From NCBI RefSeq assembly GCF_016865255.1, contig NZ_CP033381.1, positions 4,588,001 through 4,652,000 of the forward strand: a stretch of DNA of 64,000 nucleotides, in the 5' to 3' direction. A model generated the notes under the pieces. That model did no database searches. It was not told where the DNA came from and saw only the letters and a list, made by a program, of their open reading frames with translations. Each line of letters opens with the position of its first letter. Positions within the stretch are counted from its first letter, which is position 1. The translations under genes and the position numbers were made by a program. This stretch comes from Methylomonas sp. LW13. GTDB taxonomy: Bacteria; Pseudomonadota; Gammaproteobacteria; Methylococcales; Methylomonadaceae. Positions 18,656 through 27,629 of the stretch are shown piece by piece.

Positions 18656-19906
18656 ATGAACACGTTTACCGGCATTTTTTTAGCGGCTTTAGTCCTTTCC
18701 TACGGCATCCAATTTTGGCTGGCAATGCGCCAGAAATCCTACGTTTTACAGCATCGCGAGCAGGTGCCGACCGCCTTTCAAGACCGAGTGTCACTCAGCG
18801 CGCACCAAAAGGCTGCCGATTACACCATAGAGAAAAGCAAACTGGGCGACATCGACAGCGTGGTCGGCATGGTATTTCTGCTGGCGCTGACCTTGGGTGG
18901 CGGCATCAGCCTGGTGTTCGATTTCTGGTCAACCTTCGATTTGTCGCCACTGATGGCCAGCTTGTTGTCAATGGCCAGCATTTTTCTGCTGATGACTGTA
19001 ATTGAAATCCCGTTTAGCCTTTACCAAACCTTTGTCATTGAGGAAAAATACGGCTTCAACAAAAGCAAACTGCCGCAGTTCGTGAAAGACCAACTAATGT
19101 CCATGGGCTTGACGCTGGCGATAGGTTTGCCGATTCTGGCTCTGATTCTATGGGTCATGGACAGTATCGGTAGCCTATGGTGGTTATATGCTTGGGCGAT
19201 CATCATGAGTTTCTCTCTGTTGATGAGCTGGCTGTTTCCGACCTTGATCGCACCGCTGTTCAACAAATTCGAGCCGATGCAGGAAGGCTCTTTGAAGCAA
19301 CGTATTCAAGGCCTATTGGAACGCTGCGGCTTCAGCAGCAACGGCATTTTCATTATGGACGGTTCACGCCGTTCCGGCCATGGCAACGCTTATTTCACCG
19401 GCCTGGGCAATAACAAGCGCATCGTGTTCTTCGATACGCTGGTCAATTCGCTGGACGAGGAAGAATTGGAAGCGGTTTTGGCACACGAGTTGGGCCATTT
19501 CAAATGCAAGCACACCATCAAGATGCTGGTGGCTTCGTCGGTGATGACCTTGATCAGCTTTGCGGTGCTAGGCTGGTTGATTACCCAGGACTGGTTTTTC
19601 GACGGTTTGGGGGTCACTACCCATTCCAACGCTGCCGCATTATTGCTATTTATGCTGGTATCGCCGGTCTTCACCACGTTTATGCAACCGATCAGCGCCT
19701 ATTTTCAACGTAAATTCGAGTTCGAAGCCGACGACTTTGCGACCCGAAATGCCCAAGGCAGCAAAATGATCAGCGGTTTGGTGAAACTTTACGAAGAAAA
19801 CGCCAGCACGCTGACCCCCGACCCCTTGTACTCCGCATTTCATTACAGCCATCCGCCCGCCGCGATCCGCATAGCGCATATCGAACAAAAGATGCAGTCC
19901 GCCTGA
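18656..19906 (+). CDS. M48 family (Ste24-like) membrane metalloprotease
   Basis: A 416-residue zinc protease of the CAAX-protease-1/Ste24 type. The ATG at 18656 is preferred to the TTG before it. Hydrophobic segments lie near residues 1-15, 65-80, 98-117, 150-170, 178-195, 290-310 and 330-345. The zinc motif HELGH lies in VLAHELGHFKCKHT, and the third ligand Glu in FEFEADDFATRNA. Related proteins take part in inner-membrane protein quality control in bacteria. The stop overlaps the rsgA start by one base, so the two are probably co-expressed. Confidence 0.93.
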   Translation: MNTFTGIFLAALVLSYGIQFWLAMRQKSYVLQHREQVPTAFQDRVSLSAHQKAADYTIEKSKLGDIDSVVGMVFLLALTLGGGISLVFDFWSTFDLSPLMASLLSMASIFLLMTVIEIPFSLYQTFVIEEKYGFNKSKLPQFVKDQLMSMGLTLAIGLPILALILWVMDSIGSLWWLYAWAIIMSFSLLMSWLFPTLIAPLFNKFEPMQEGSLKQRIQGLLERCGFSSNGIFIMDGSRRSGHGNAYFTGLGNNKRIVFFDTLVNSLDEEELEAVLAHELGHFKCKHTIKMLVASSVMTLISFAVLGWLITQDWFFDGLGVTTHSNAAALLLFMLVSPVFTTFMQPISAYFQRKFEFEADDFATRNAQGSKMISGLVKLYEENASTLTPDPLYSAFHYSHPPAAIRIAHIEQKMQSA

Positions 19907-20817
19907 TGGCAGACTTGCACCAAGGCTTGGTCGTCGCCCATCTCGGCAAGGGGATTGCTGTCGAGGTGAGCGACGATGCCGGTGTAACCGTCGAGCAGCT
20001 CGTGCTTTGCCAAACACTACGTAAACTGGACACTGTGGTGGTCGGCGACAGGGTGATGCTATCGATGTCCTCACCCGAGCAAGGCCGCATCGAGCAAATA
20101 ATGCCCAGGCGCTCGGTGTTGCAACGCCCGAGCCGCGGCAACGACACCCGGCCGGTAGCGGCCAATCTGGATACCATTTTCATCGTCTTAGCCGCCGAAC
20201 CGGAATGCGATTTTCTGCTGCTGGATCAATATCTGGCGATTTGCGAAAACTGCAATATCGATGCGGCGCTAGTACTCAATAAAATCGACTTGCCGCTATC
20301 ACCCGCCGTCGAGGCAGAACTGGCTTATTATCAAAACTTGGGCTATAGCCTACATAGAGTCAGCGCCAAACAAGCGGTTGGTATTCAGGGTTTACAACAG
20401 GTTTTGGCACAGCAGACCAGCATGTTCGCCGGCCAATCCGGGGTTGGAAAATCGTCTTTGACGAATGCACTATTGCCGGACCGGAACCTAAGAACCAACA
20501 CTGTATCGGAAATCACCCGCCACGGCCGCCATACCACCACGGCCGCGACGCTTTACCATTTACCGGGCGGCGGCGATTTAATCGACAGCCCCGGCGTGGC
20601 CATATTTGGCTTGGCCGGTTTGTCGGAAGGGCAACTGGCTTGGGGTTATAGAGAATTTCAGCCGCAGATCGGCAAATGTCGCTTCAACGACTGCCGGCAT
20701 GTCAATGACAAGGATTGTGCGGTGCGGCTGGCGGTAGAAGCGGGCCAAATTGCCGCAGAGCGCTACCAGCGCTTCTTAAAACTTAGAGAAAAGATGCCGC
20801 CGGGCAATCGCAACTAG
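19906..20817 (+). CDS. rsgA: Small ribosomal subunit biogenesis GTPase RsgA
   Basis: A 303-residue circularly permuted GTPase that aids late maturation of the 30S subunit. An N-terminal OB fold precedes the G domain, whose motifs come in permuted order: NKIDL (G4), GQSGVGKSSLTN (G1), and DSPG (G3). The C-terminal zinc finger is seen in CRFNDCRHVNDKDCAVR. Length is slightly shorter than in E. coli. It follows the M48 protease with a TGATG overlap, as in several other gammaproteobacteria, and is followed by 122 bases before the next operon. Confidence 0.97.
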   Translation: MADLHQGLVVAHLGKGIAVEVSDDAGVTVEQLVLCQTLRKLDTVVVGDRVMLSMSSPEQGRIEQIMPRRSVLQRPSRGNDTRPVAANLDTIFIVLAAEPECDFLLLDQYLAICENCNIDAALVLNKIDLPLSPAVEAELAYYQNLGYSLHRVSAKQAVGIQGLQQVLAQQTSMFAGQSGVGKSSLTNALLPDRNLRTNTVSEITRHGRHTTTAATLYHLPGGGDLIDSPGVAIFGLAGLSEGQLAWGYREFQPQIGKCRFNDCRHVNDKDCAVRLAVEAGQIAAERYQRFLKLREKMPPGNRN

Positions 20818-20939
20818 TCCCTTCCAACACATGATTCTGCATTCCGGACCAGCTCAATCCCATCTTGCGTGCTACAGTAGGTTCGCGTAAATTATATTCT
20901 TTCGACTAAAGCACTAGCCAAGACCGCCGGAACCAATAC

Positions 20940-22967
20940 ATGGATACACACACAGTAGCTCGCCTTCCGGACGATAAAACTTGGCAAGTGCCGGGCTTCA
21001 CGCGCGACCAGCACGGCAAGCCGCAAATCGAGCTCGACCCGGCAAGTCTTTATGCATATGGCCACCTGATACGCCTGACCGAAGAATTGGTGCTGGATCA
21101 ATTTTCCCGCGGCCTCGTTTCAGGCACCACCCACACCTGCATCGGCCAGGAGCTCACCGCATTATCGGTGGTGCGCGCCTTGGACCATCCCGATGACGCC
21201 GTGCTTTCCAATCATCGCAATCACGGCCATTTCCTGTCGTATTCCGGAGACTTTGTCGGACTGGTTGGCGAAATTATGGGCCGGGAGGCCGGCGCTTGCG
21301 GCGGTTGGGGCGGCAGTCAACACCTGGTCCATCGTAATTTTCACAGTAACGGTGTGCAGGGCGGCATGCTGGGCATCGGCGCCGGCTTAGCGTTAGCGCG
21401 CAAGCTGCAGGACAGTTCCGGAATCGTGGCGGCCATCATTGGCGACGGCACGCTTGGCCAGGGCCTGGTCTACGAGGCAATGAATCTGGCGTCGGTCTGG
21501 AACGCACCGTTGCTGGTCGTGGTCGAGAACAATGGCATTTCTCAAACTACCGTCAGTCGCGACAACCTGGGCGGCGATATCGAAGCCCGCGGCGCGGCAT
21601 TCGGACTACCCACTTGGCGCCTTGCCGACAATGACCCCGAGTTCTGCAGCAAAGTGGCGGACGTAGTCAGCGCAGTCCGCGCGAGTCGCGGCCCCGGCTT
21701 CCTAGTGATCGACACCCGGCGGATGGGCCCTCACAGCAAAGGCGACGACCTCCGCGATCCAAACGAACTTGAAGAAATTCGCGCCCGCGACCCGTTGTCG
21801 GCGTTGGCCAGGCAGTTGCCAGCCGATACGCTGGCAATCATCGAGACCCGCAATCGCGAATTTGTAGAAACGGTACGCCAAACCGCCAATGCCTCGCCGG
21901 AAGCCACGCTCGCCGAGACACCAACACATATCTTCACAGCTCAACCAGAACACCCAGTGCCCAGTTATCCGCCCATCGCGGCGGGCAGCAACGTACGGCA
22001 GGTGTTGAACACTGCCTTGCAATTCCTGCTCAAGTCCGATCAGCGCACACTGTTAATCGGCGAAGACCTGCACGACCCCTACGGCGGCGCCTTCAAAGTC
22101 ACACAAGGTCTGTCCAGCGAATTTCCCGGTCGCGTCATCTCCACACCGATCAGCGAGGCAGGCATCACCGGCTCGTCTATCGGCTTGTCGCTTGATGGCT
22201 ACTTGCCCATCGTGGAAATCATGTTCGCCGACTTCCTGTCGCTATGCCTGGATCAACTGCTCAACCATGCCGTAAAGTTTCCCGGCATGTTCGCAGACAC
22301 CTCGGTGCCTATCGTCATCCGCACGCCTTGCGGCGGCCGGCGCGGTTACGGCCCCACACACAGCCAAAGCCCGGAACACCTGTTTACCTCGGTGCCGGGT
22401 CTGACCGTGGTTTACGGCAGCCACAGACACAATGTCGCCGAACTCCTGATCGACGCGGTACTGCGCTGGCACTATCCGGTGCTGTTTCTTGAACACAAAC
22501 TGCTGTACGGCGAAAAGATGGATCAGGCGGATTATGTCGCGCTGGCGGCAACGGATGATGTCGCTACCCACCTGTTCCCTACATTACGTCGCGGTGCGAA
22601 CGAACCTGATGTAACCTTAGTAAGCTACGGTGGCATGCTGACGATGACGGAAGCCGTGGCAAACAGGCTGGAAAACGAAGAAGAGCTGGAAGTTGAAATC
22701 GTCTCGCCGTCGCTGCTTTCGCCACTGCCGCGCGAATCGTTGATCAAGCATCTGGCAACGCGGGAGTGCGTGGTCGTGATCGAGGAATCTCACCACGACT
22801 TTGGCGTCAGCGCCGAAATCGCCGCCGCTTTGCTCGAATCCGGATTCAAAGGCCAGTTTCTGCGCATCGGTACGCCGCCCGTACCCATCGCCTCCGCCCG
22901 CAGTCTGGAGCGCAGCATTATTCCCGACGAACAATCGATTATCGACCAAATTCTCGACCTTTTTTAA
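20940..22967 (+). CDS. 2-oxoacid dehydrogenase E1, alpha and beta fused
   Basis: A 675-residue thiamine-diphosphate enzyme. The alpha half (about 40-320) holds the TPP motif GDGTLGQGLVYEAMN through VENNGISQT and the regulatory-loop-like RMGPHSKGDDLRDPNE. The beta half starts near residue 349 (NVRQVLNTALQFLL) and has LLIGEDLHDPYGGAFKVTQG and TPISEAGITGSSIGLSLDGY. E1 decarboxylates a 2-oxoacid and passes the acyl group to the E2 lipoyl arm. Alpha and beta are separate genes in most BCKDH/acetoin types, so the fusion is notable. No E3 gene is present. The neighbours (E2, ACP, GNAT, deacetylase) point to a biosynthetic rather than catabolic job, and the substrate is unknown. Confidence 0.9.
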   Translation: MDTHTVARLPDDKTWQVPGFTRDQHGKPQIELDPASLYAYGHLIRLTEELVLDQFSRGLVSGTTHTCIGQELTALSVVRALDHPDDAVLSNHRNHGHFLSYSGDFVGLVGEIMGREAGACGGWGGSQHLVHRNFHSNGVQGGMLGIGAGLALARKLQDSSGIVAAIIGDGTLGQGLVYEAMNLASVWNAPLLVVVENNGISQTTVSRDNLGGDIEARGAAFGLPTWRLADNDPEFCSKVADVVSAVRASRGPGFLVIDTRRMGPHSKGDDLRDPNELEEIRARDPLSALARQLPADTLAIIETRNREFVETVRQTANASPEATLAETPTHIFTAQPEHPVPSYPPIAAGSNVRQVLNTALQFLLKSDQRTLLIGEDLHDPYGGAFKVTQGLSSEFPGRVISTPISEAGITGSSIGLSLDGYLPIVEIMFADFLSLCLDQLLNHAVKFPGMFADTSVPIVIRTPCGGRRGYGPTHSQSPEHLFTSVPGLTVVYGSHRHNVAELLIDAVLRWHYPVLFLEHKLLYGEKMDQADYVALAATDDVATHLFPTLRRGANEPDVTLVSYGGMLTMTEAVANRLENEEELEVEIVSPSLLSPLPRESLIKHLATRECVVVIEESHHDFGVSAEIAAALLESGFKGQFLRIGTPPVPIASARSLERSIIPDEQSIIDQILDLF

Positions 22968-22976
22968 AGGACAGCC

Positions 22977-24080
22977 ATGCCCAGTTTCCAAACCGTCCCC
23001 TGCGTGAACATCAACGACGAGTTCGTGGACGTCGTCAGCATCGACGTCAAGCAAGGCGAGTTCGTCAATAGCGGTGACGTAGTCGCCACCGTCGAAACCG
23101 ACAAATCCATGATAGACGTGGTCGCGGAACAGGACGGCTACGTGCTGAGGGTCGACTGCGAACCGGGACAAAAAATTCGCGTCGGTGCAGTGATGTTCTG
23201 GCTGGGTGAGACGCGCGACGAAGCGATCCCGGAAGAAACCAAGGACACTTCGTCAACAGCAAGCGCCGTGCGCCAACCCACGGCAAAAGCCAGAGCCATG
23301 CTAAAGGAACTGGACATCGACCCGTCCCGCGTCCCCGTCAGCGGCGAACGTCTGTCGGTAGCCGACATCGAGACTTGGTTGAGCAAGGGCGGTAAGCCCG
23401 GTAAAGCCGCCGCGACTACTCAAACGGTAAACCGCCGGGAAGATACACCTGCGGTTGCAGGAGACTTGCAGGAATTGTCGCCGGAATCGGCAGGCATGCT
23501 GCATACAGTTGCCTGGCATCGAGATTTTGCGGCCTCGGCCTATCTGGAAGTCGAATACGACCCCAAACCCTGGGAAGAACGCGCCGCCGCCTATGCGGCG
23601 GAACATAAGCTGATGCTCTCGCCCTTGCTGCCATTGATGGCCTTTCGTTTGGCGGAATTGGGCCGCGAACGCCCTATAATAAACTCCACGATAGTCAACG
23701 GTCAGCGCTTTCAATACACACCCGTCAATATCGGCTTTACCGTGCAGGCTGGCGCGATGCTTTACCTAACCGTGGTGCGCGACACGCAAGACATGGACGC
23801 AGCACAATTCATCAGCGCCCTCGGCGAGGTACAACGCCACGCCATGGCACACAAGCTGCCGCCGCAGGAAGCCACCGGCGCTACCCTATCGTTTTCGAGC
23901 ATGGCACGTTGGAATGTCAGCCGCCACACCCCTATTCTACCGCCGCAAACAGCGCTGATTATTGCTCACGCCGCGCCGAAAAATTCCGATAAGGCCGTAC
24001 TGGGTGCCACTTACGATCACCGCGTTCTCACGGGTTTCGACGTCGCACAGGTGTTGCTGGCGTTATCCCGTCCGGCATAA
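22977..24080 (+). CDS. Dihydrolipoamide acyltransferase (E2)-like protein with altered catalytic motif
   Basis: A 367-residue protein starting 9 bases after E1. The lipoyl domain (1-75) has ETDKSMIDVVAEQDGYV with the lipoylated Lys. A peripheral-subunit-binding-like segment follows (PTAKARAMLKELDIDPSRV, about 100-137). The C-terminal 200 residues form a shortened E2 catalytic domain ending in LSFSSMARWNVSRHTPILPP and YDHRVLTGFDVAQVL. Normal E2 proteins read DHRVxDG here. The Asp that assists catalysis is replaced by Thr, while the His is kept. It may still transfer acyl groups, possibly to the ACP encoded next, but with changed chemistry. That partner idea is inference from gene order. Confidence 0.85.
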   Translation: MPSFQTVPCVNINDEFVDVVSIDVKQGEFVNSGDVVATVETDKSMIDVVAEQDGYVLRVDCEPGQKIRVGAVMFWLGETRDEAIPEETKDTSSTASAVRQPTAKARAMLKELDIDPSRVPVSGERLSVADIETWLSKGGKPGKAAATTQTVNRREDTPAVAGDLQELSPESAGMLHTVAWHRDFAASAYLEVEYDPKPWEERAAAYAAEHKLMLSPLLPLMAFRLAELGRERPIINSTIVNGQRFQYTPVNIGFTVQAGAMLYLTVVRDTQDMDAAQFISALGEVQRHAMAHKLPPQEATGATLSFSSMARWNVSRHTPILPPQTALIIAHAAPKNSDKAVLGATYDHRVLTGFDVAQVLLALSRPA

Positions 24081-24110
24081 CCACTCACATAAACCAGAGG
24101 CCACCGATAG

Positions 24111-24377
24111 ATGAACCTAAATCCCGACGAGATTAAAGCCGCGATACGCGCCAAGGTAATAGAACTAGCCAAAGCGCTGGACATGGACGCCTCAGGCGTT
24201 ACTGACGACGACATCCTGCCGGCCACCGGTGTGCTGGATTCCGGCGCCATTCTGGAACTTGTGGTCTGGTTTGAGGCCAGCTACGACTTTCGGATCAAAC
24301 AGGAAGACATGAACATCGACAATCTCGGCTCGATTAATGCGATGACCGACTTTCTGCTGTCCAGCAAACAAGCGTAA
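24111..24377 (+). CDS. Acyl carrier protein
   Basis: An 88-residue acidic helical protein. Ser44 in TGVLDSGAILELVVWFE sits at the DS(L/x) phosphopantetheine site and is followed by the usual acidic helix II. The loop after the Ser (GAIL rather than LxxV) differs from the fatty-acid-synthase AcpP. It is therefore likely a pathway-specific carrier. It lies 30 bases after the E2 gene and 52 bases before the GNAT-like gene on the same strand. The inferred role is to hold the acyl group produced by E1/E2. Confidence 0.85.
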   Translation: MNLNPDEIKAAIRAKVIELAKALDMDASGVTDDDILPATGVLDSGAILELVVWFEASYDFRIKQEDMNIDNLGSINAMTDFLLSSKQA

Positions 24378-24429
24378 GCCAAACAATCTACCGCAGCCTA
24401 TTTGATGCAACCGCGCTGAAGGAATAATC

Positions 24430-25287
24430 ATGGCCATGCCGACGCTGGAACCGATTCAAGACGGCGACCTGCTCGCTTTCTGCCAATTTCTCACGGAACA
24501 CCTGAGCTCTGAGCGCAGTGCCGAGCAATGGGCGCAAGCTTTCCAGCAGAACTGGGGCGTAACCAAGCCCAACAACGGTTTTCTGATCCGCGACGAAGGC
24601 AAAATTGTCGCTGGCATCGGCGCGATTTATGCGGAGCGAATTATTCACGGTAAACCGGAACAATTCTGCAACATCACCAGCTGGTGCGTGCTGGAGGCCT
24701 TCCGCTCGCAAAGCATGCGGCTGGCGATGGCGGTGGTCTCCCAGCCCGGCTATCATTTCACAGATCTAACGCCGACCGAAGTGGTATCGAAGACGCTACA
24801 GTTCCTGAAGTTCAAGCCCATGAACGAACGCCACGCACTGTGGCCCAATCTTCCCTGGCCATTTGCCAGCCTTGGCGGCGTACGTGTAATTACCGATCAC
24901 GATGCTATTGAACAGGCGCTTGCGCCCGCCGATGCCAAGGTATTCCATGACCACCGCCACCTGCCCTGGCTTAGACACTTGGCAGTTGGAAAACCAGGCG
25001 CGTATTGTCTCGTGACCTGGAAACCGAACAGATTAAAAGGCGTCCCCGGCGCGCTGGTGTTGGGATTCAGCGATCCCGAGCTGTTTTTGATTTACCGCAA
25101 TAGCATCGGCTCACACCTGTTACAGAAAGGTTGTTTTTACACCCGAGTCGAGTCGCGCCTGCTGCCCCGGCTACCACTGCTCTGCCACGAACTGGCCGGC
25201 TACCGCAACAAAGTCTTTCGCAGCGACACCCTGGCTGAAGCCGACATCAGCAACTTTTATTCCGAGATCGTGGGGCTAAACCAGTGA
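24430..25287 (+). CDS. GNAT-like acyltransferase candidate
   Basis: A 285-residue soluble protein. The N-terminal half has a GNAT-like layout: EPIQDGDLLAFCQFLTEHL as first strand/helix, GFLIRDEGKIVAGIGAIYAE as the central hairpin, and CNITSWCVLEAFRSQSMRLA where GNAT proteins bind the CoA or ACP pantetheine. The classical QxxGxG/A loop is not exact (AFRSQSMRLA). The C-terminal half, from about residue 150, has no family I recognise. Its gene ends in a GTGA overlap with the deacetylase-like gene, so the two are translationally coupled. The proposed role is moving an acyl group from the ACP to an amine. That is inference from fold and context. Confidence 0.6.
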   Translation: MAMPTLEPIQDGDLLAFCQFLTEHLSSERSAEQWAQAFQQNWGVTKPNNGFLIRDEGKIVAGIGAIYAERIIHGKPEQFCNITSWCVLEAFRSQSMRLAMAVVSQPGYHFTDLTPTEVVSKTLQFLKFKPMNERHALWPNLPWPFASLGGVRVITDHDAIEQALAPADAKVFHDHRHLPWLRHLAVGKPGAYCLVTWKPNRLKGVPGALVLGFSDPELFLIYRNSIGSHLLQKGCFYTRVESRLLPRLPLLCHELAGYRNKVFRSDTLAEADISNFYSEIVGLNQ

Positions 25288-26276
25288 GCGAACGAAAACT
25301 GATTCGTGTAGACAGCGAAACCCGCCCCATCTTGTCGGTAGTCATCCATACCGAGGAGGAGTTCGATTGGAACAAGCCGCACGACAGGCAGGCCACCGGC
25401 GTTAAGCATATGCGCCACATCGACCGGGCACAGAAGGTTTTCGATAGTTTTGGGATTGTGCCGAACTATGTGGTCGACTATCCGATTGCTTCGCAAGAAG
25501 AAGCTTTCGGTCCGCTGAAAGCCTACGCAGATTCGGGACGAGCACTGATTGGAGCGCATTTGCATCCCTGGGTGTCGCCACCGCACGATGAAGAACTGAA
25601 CGCCCGCAACTCCTATCCCGGCAATTTGCCGCGCGCGCTGGAATATGAAAAACTCAGGATACTCACCGAGCAAATCAAAAGCTCGTTCGGCACCTCGCCG
25701 TTAACCTATCTCGCGGGCCGTTACGGCTTCGGTCCCAATACCGGCGAGATTCTCGAAGAACTGGGCTACGAGGTCGACATCAGCGTGGCCGCGTCTATTG
25801 ATTACAGCGCCGACGGCGGCCCGGACTACTCCAGCTATACCAGTGACCCGTTTTGGTTTGGCAATCAGCGCCGCCTGCTTAGCTTGCCCGGCTCGGGCGG
25901 TTACGTGGGAACATTGCGGGCGGGTGGCACGCCTCTTTACCGGCAGCTGATGCATCCCTGGCTGCGCAAAGCCAAGATTTCGGGAGCAGTCGCCAGGCTG
26001 CGACTCCTAGAACGCATTAGGCTTTCCCCTGAAGATTACAGCGAGCCGGAGATGCGCCGCTTAACCAAATCCTTACTGGCCGACGGTGTGCGAATCTTTG
26101 TGTTCAGCTTTCATTCGCCGTCGGTGATGCCGGGCGGCACACCTTACGTGAACAGCGATGCGGACCTTGAACGGTTTCTGGAAAAATGCCGGCGCTACTT
26201 CGACTTTTTTATGCGGGAATTGGGTGGCGCGACCATGACCCCGCTGGAGATCAAGGACTGGCTGGAACGACATTGA
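25284..26276 (+). CDS. Polysaccharide deacetylase-like protein (WalW-like)
   Basis: A 330-residue protein starting at GTG (25284), overlapping the previous stop by 4 bases. The NodB-type barrel is suggested by LSVVIHTEEEFDWNK (position of the catalytic acidic residues; canonical TFDD is changed), by IGAHLHPWVSPP holding the HxH metal pair, and by YLAGRYGFGPNTGEILEELG. Similar proteins (WalW type) are annotated in surface-sugar clusters. Chitin- or peptidoglycan-type deacetylases have TFDDG, so the substrate may differ. No signal peptide is visible, so it should act in the cytoplasm. It is the last gene of the five-gene operon and is followed by a strong terminator. Confidence 0.8.
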   Translation: MSERKLIRVDSETRPILSVVIHTEEEFDWNKPHDRQATGVKHMRHIDRAQKVFDSFGIVPNYVVDYPIASQEEAFGPLKAYADSGRALIGAHLHPWVSPPHDEELNARNSYPGNLPRALEYEKLRILTEQIKSSFGTSPLTYLAGRYGFGPNTGEILEELGYEVDISVAASIDYSADGGPDYSSYTSDPFWFGNQRRLLSLPGSGGYVGTLRAGGTPLYRQLMHPWLRKAKISGAVARLRLLERIRLSPEDYSEPEMRRLTKSLLADGVRIFVFSFHSPSVMPGGTPYVNSDADLERFLEKCRRYFDFFMRELGGATMTPLEIKDWLERH

Positions 26277-26290
26277 TGGAGCAGTTGCCC

Positions 26291-26335
26291 AAGCATAAAA
26301 AAGCCGCGAATTTCGCGGCTTTTTTATGCTTTTTA
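26291..26335. terminator. Strong bidirectional terminator
   Basis: A 19-bp perfect stem (26291-26309 with 26313-26331) with a 3-base loop is A-rich on the left and T-rich on the right. It can terminate the operon on the plus strand and hinT on the minus strand. Confidence 0.9.
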
Positions 26336-26343
26336 TATCCGCG

Positions 26344-26682
26344 TTAACCCGGCGGCCAATGCATTTGCCTGCCGGCCAGTAGATGCATATGTAAGTGGTG
26401 CACAGTCTGTCCGCCGTCATCGTTACAGTTGAACACAGTTCGGTAACCGCTTTCCGCATAGCCTAGCTGACCGGCAATTTTAGCAGCAGTCTGTAACATC
26501 AATCCGCCCAGCAAGGCATCGTCCAGATCATTTAAATTAGCGACGTGGCGCTTAGGGATGATTAACACATGCATGGGCGCTTGCGGGTGTATATCCCTGA
26601 ACGCCAGTAGTTGCTCGTCTTCGTAAACCACATCCGGCTTGATTTCACCGCTGCCCATCTTGCAAAACAAACAATCACTCAT
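26344..26682 (-). CDS. hinT: Histidine triad (HIT) nucleotide-binding protein
   Basis: A 112-residue HIT-superfamily hydrolase acting on AMP-NH-type phosphoramidates. The zinc-site CLFCKMGSGEI is at the N-terminus and the triad is seen in HHLHMHLLAGR. FRDIHPQAPMHVLIIPKRH is the conserved core strand. The length is standard. It is encoded right after recR in the same direction (8-base gap) and probably shares transcription with recR and ybaB. Confidence 0.95.
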   Translation of the reverse strand: MSDCLFCKMGSGEIKPDVVYEDEQLLAFRDIHPQAPMHVLIIPKRHVANLNDLDDALLGGLMLQTAAKIAGQLGYAESGYRTVFNCNDDGGQTVHHLHMHLLAGRQMHWPPG

Positions 26683-26690
26683 ATGTCCTC

Positions 26691-27287
26691 CTAAAATTCG
26701 CGGCGGCCGTTAAAGGCGTGCGCCAAGGTGCCGCTGTCGATAAATTCCAGCTCGCCGCCCATCGGCACGCCGTGCGCGATGCGCGTGGCGCGGATATTGA
26801 GTTTGCCGGCGACTTCGCCGATGAAATGCGCGGTAGCCTGCCCTTCGACGGTAGAATTGGTCGCCAGGATGATTTCCTTGATCTGGCCGCTCGCCATGCG
26901 TTGCTCGAGCAACTCAAAGCCAAGCTGATCGGGACCGATACCGTCCAACGGCGACAAGCGGCCATGCAATACAAAGTATTTGCCCTTGAAGGTAGTGGCT
27001 TGATCGATCACCCAAACGTCGGCAGGACTTTCGACCACGCAGATCGTCTCCGCATCGCGCAGCGGATTAGCGCAAACTTCGCACAACTCGGCTTCGGTCA
27101 AAGTCCGGCATTCGCGGCAATGGCCGATTTCGTTGACGGCTTTTGCGAGCATTTTGCTTAATTGCATGCCGCCGTCACGGTTGCGCTGCAATAGATGGAA
27201 AGCCATGCGTTGCGCCGATTTAGGGCCCACGCCGGGCAGGCAGCACAGGCTTTGGATCAACTCTTTCAGCAGACCTTGGTTTTGCAT
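26691..27287 (-). CDS. recR: Recombination protein RecR
   Basis: A 198-residue RecFOR-pathway protein that helps load RecA at gaps. The helix-hairpin-helix region [17 protein letters not shown] is near the N-terminus. The zinc finger appears in [16 protein letters not shown]. The Toprim domain includes [14 protein letters not shown] and the later [16 protein letters not shown]. The gene sits 2 bases after ybaB, and ybaB in turn follows dnaX: the classical dnaX-ybaB-recR order. Confidence 0.98.
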   Translation of the reverse strand: MQNQGLLKELIQSLCCLPGVGPKSAQRMAFHLLQRNRDGGMQLSKMLAKAVNEIGHCRECRTLTEAELCEVCANPLRDAETICVVESPADVWVIDQATTFKGKYFVLHGRLSPLDGIGPDQLGFELLEQRMASGQIKEIILATNSTVEGQATAHFIGEVAGKLNIRATRIAHGVPMGGELEFIDSGTLAHAFNGRREF

Positions 27288-27289
27288 GC

Positions 27290-27616
27290 TTAGAATGGCA
27301 TTTGGAAACCGGGTGGGATCGGGATGCCGGCAGTAACATCGGCCATTTTTTCTTTTTTCATTTTACCGACTTTATGCACCGCGTCGTTGATCGCCGCCGC
27401 CACCAAGTCTTCCAACATATCCTTGTCGTCACCCACCAAAGACGGGTCGATACTGACCTTGCGGACCTCGCGTTTGCCGGTCATCACTATCGTCACCAAG
27501 CCTCCGCCGGACTCGCCTTGCACTTCCATCGCGCCCAATTCTTCCTGGGCTTTTTTAAGGTTGTCTTGCATTTTTTGGGCTTGTTGCATGATGCCCGCTA
27601 GCGCATTTTTCATCAT
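27290..27616 (-). CDS. ybaB: YbaB/EbfC family nucleoid-associated protein
   Basis: A 108-residue small DNA-binding protein with the family pattern: helical N-terminus [19 protein letters not shown], central strands [18 protein letters not shown] and C-terminal helix. It forms dimers and coats DNA. It lies between dnaX (13 bases upstream) and recR (2 bases downstream), the conserved operon. Confidence 0.97.
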   Translation of the reverse strand: MMKNALAGIMQQAQKMQDNLKKAQEELGAMEVQGESGGGLVTIVMTGKREVRKVSIDPSLVGDDKDMLEDLVAAAINDAVHKVGKMKKEKMADVTAGIPIPPGFQMPF

Positions 27617-27629
27617 TGTCTCTCCAATA

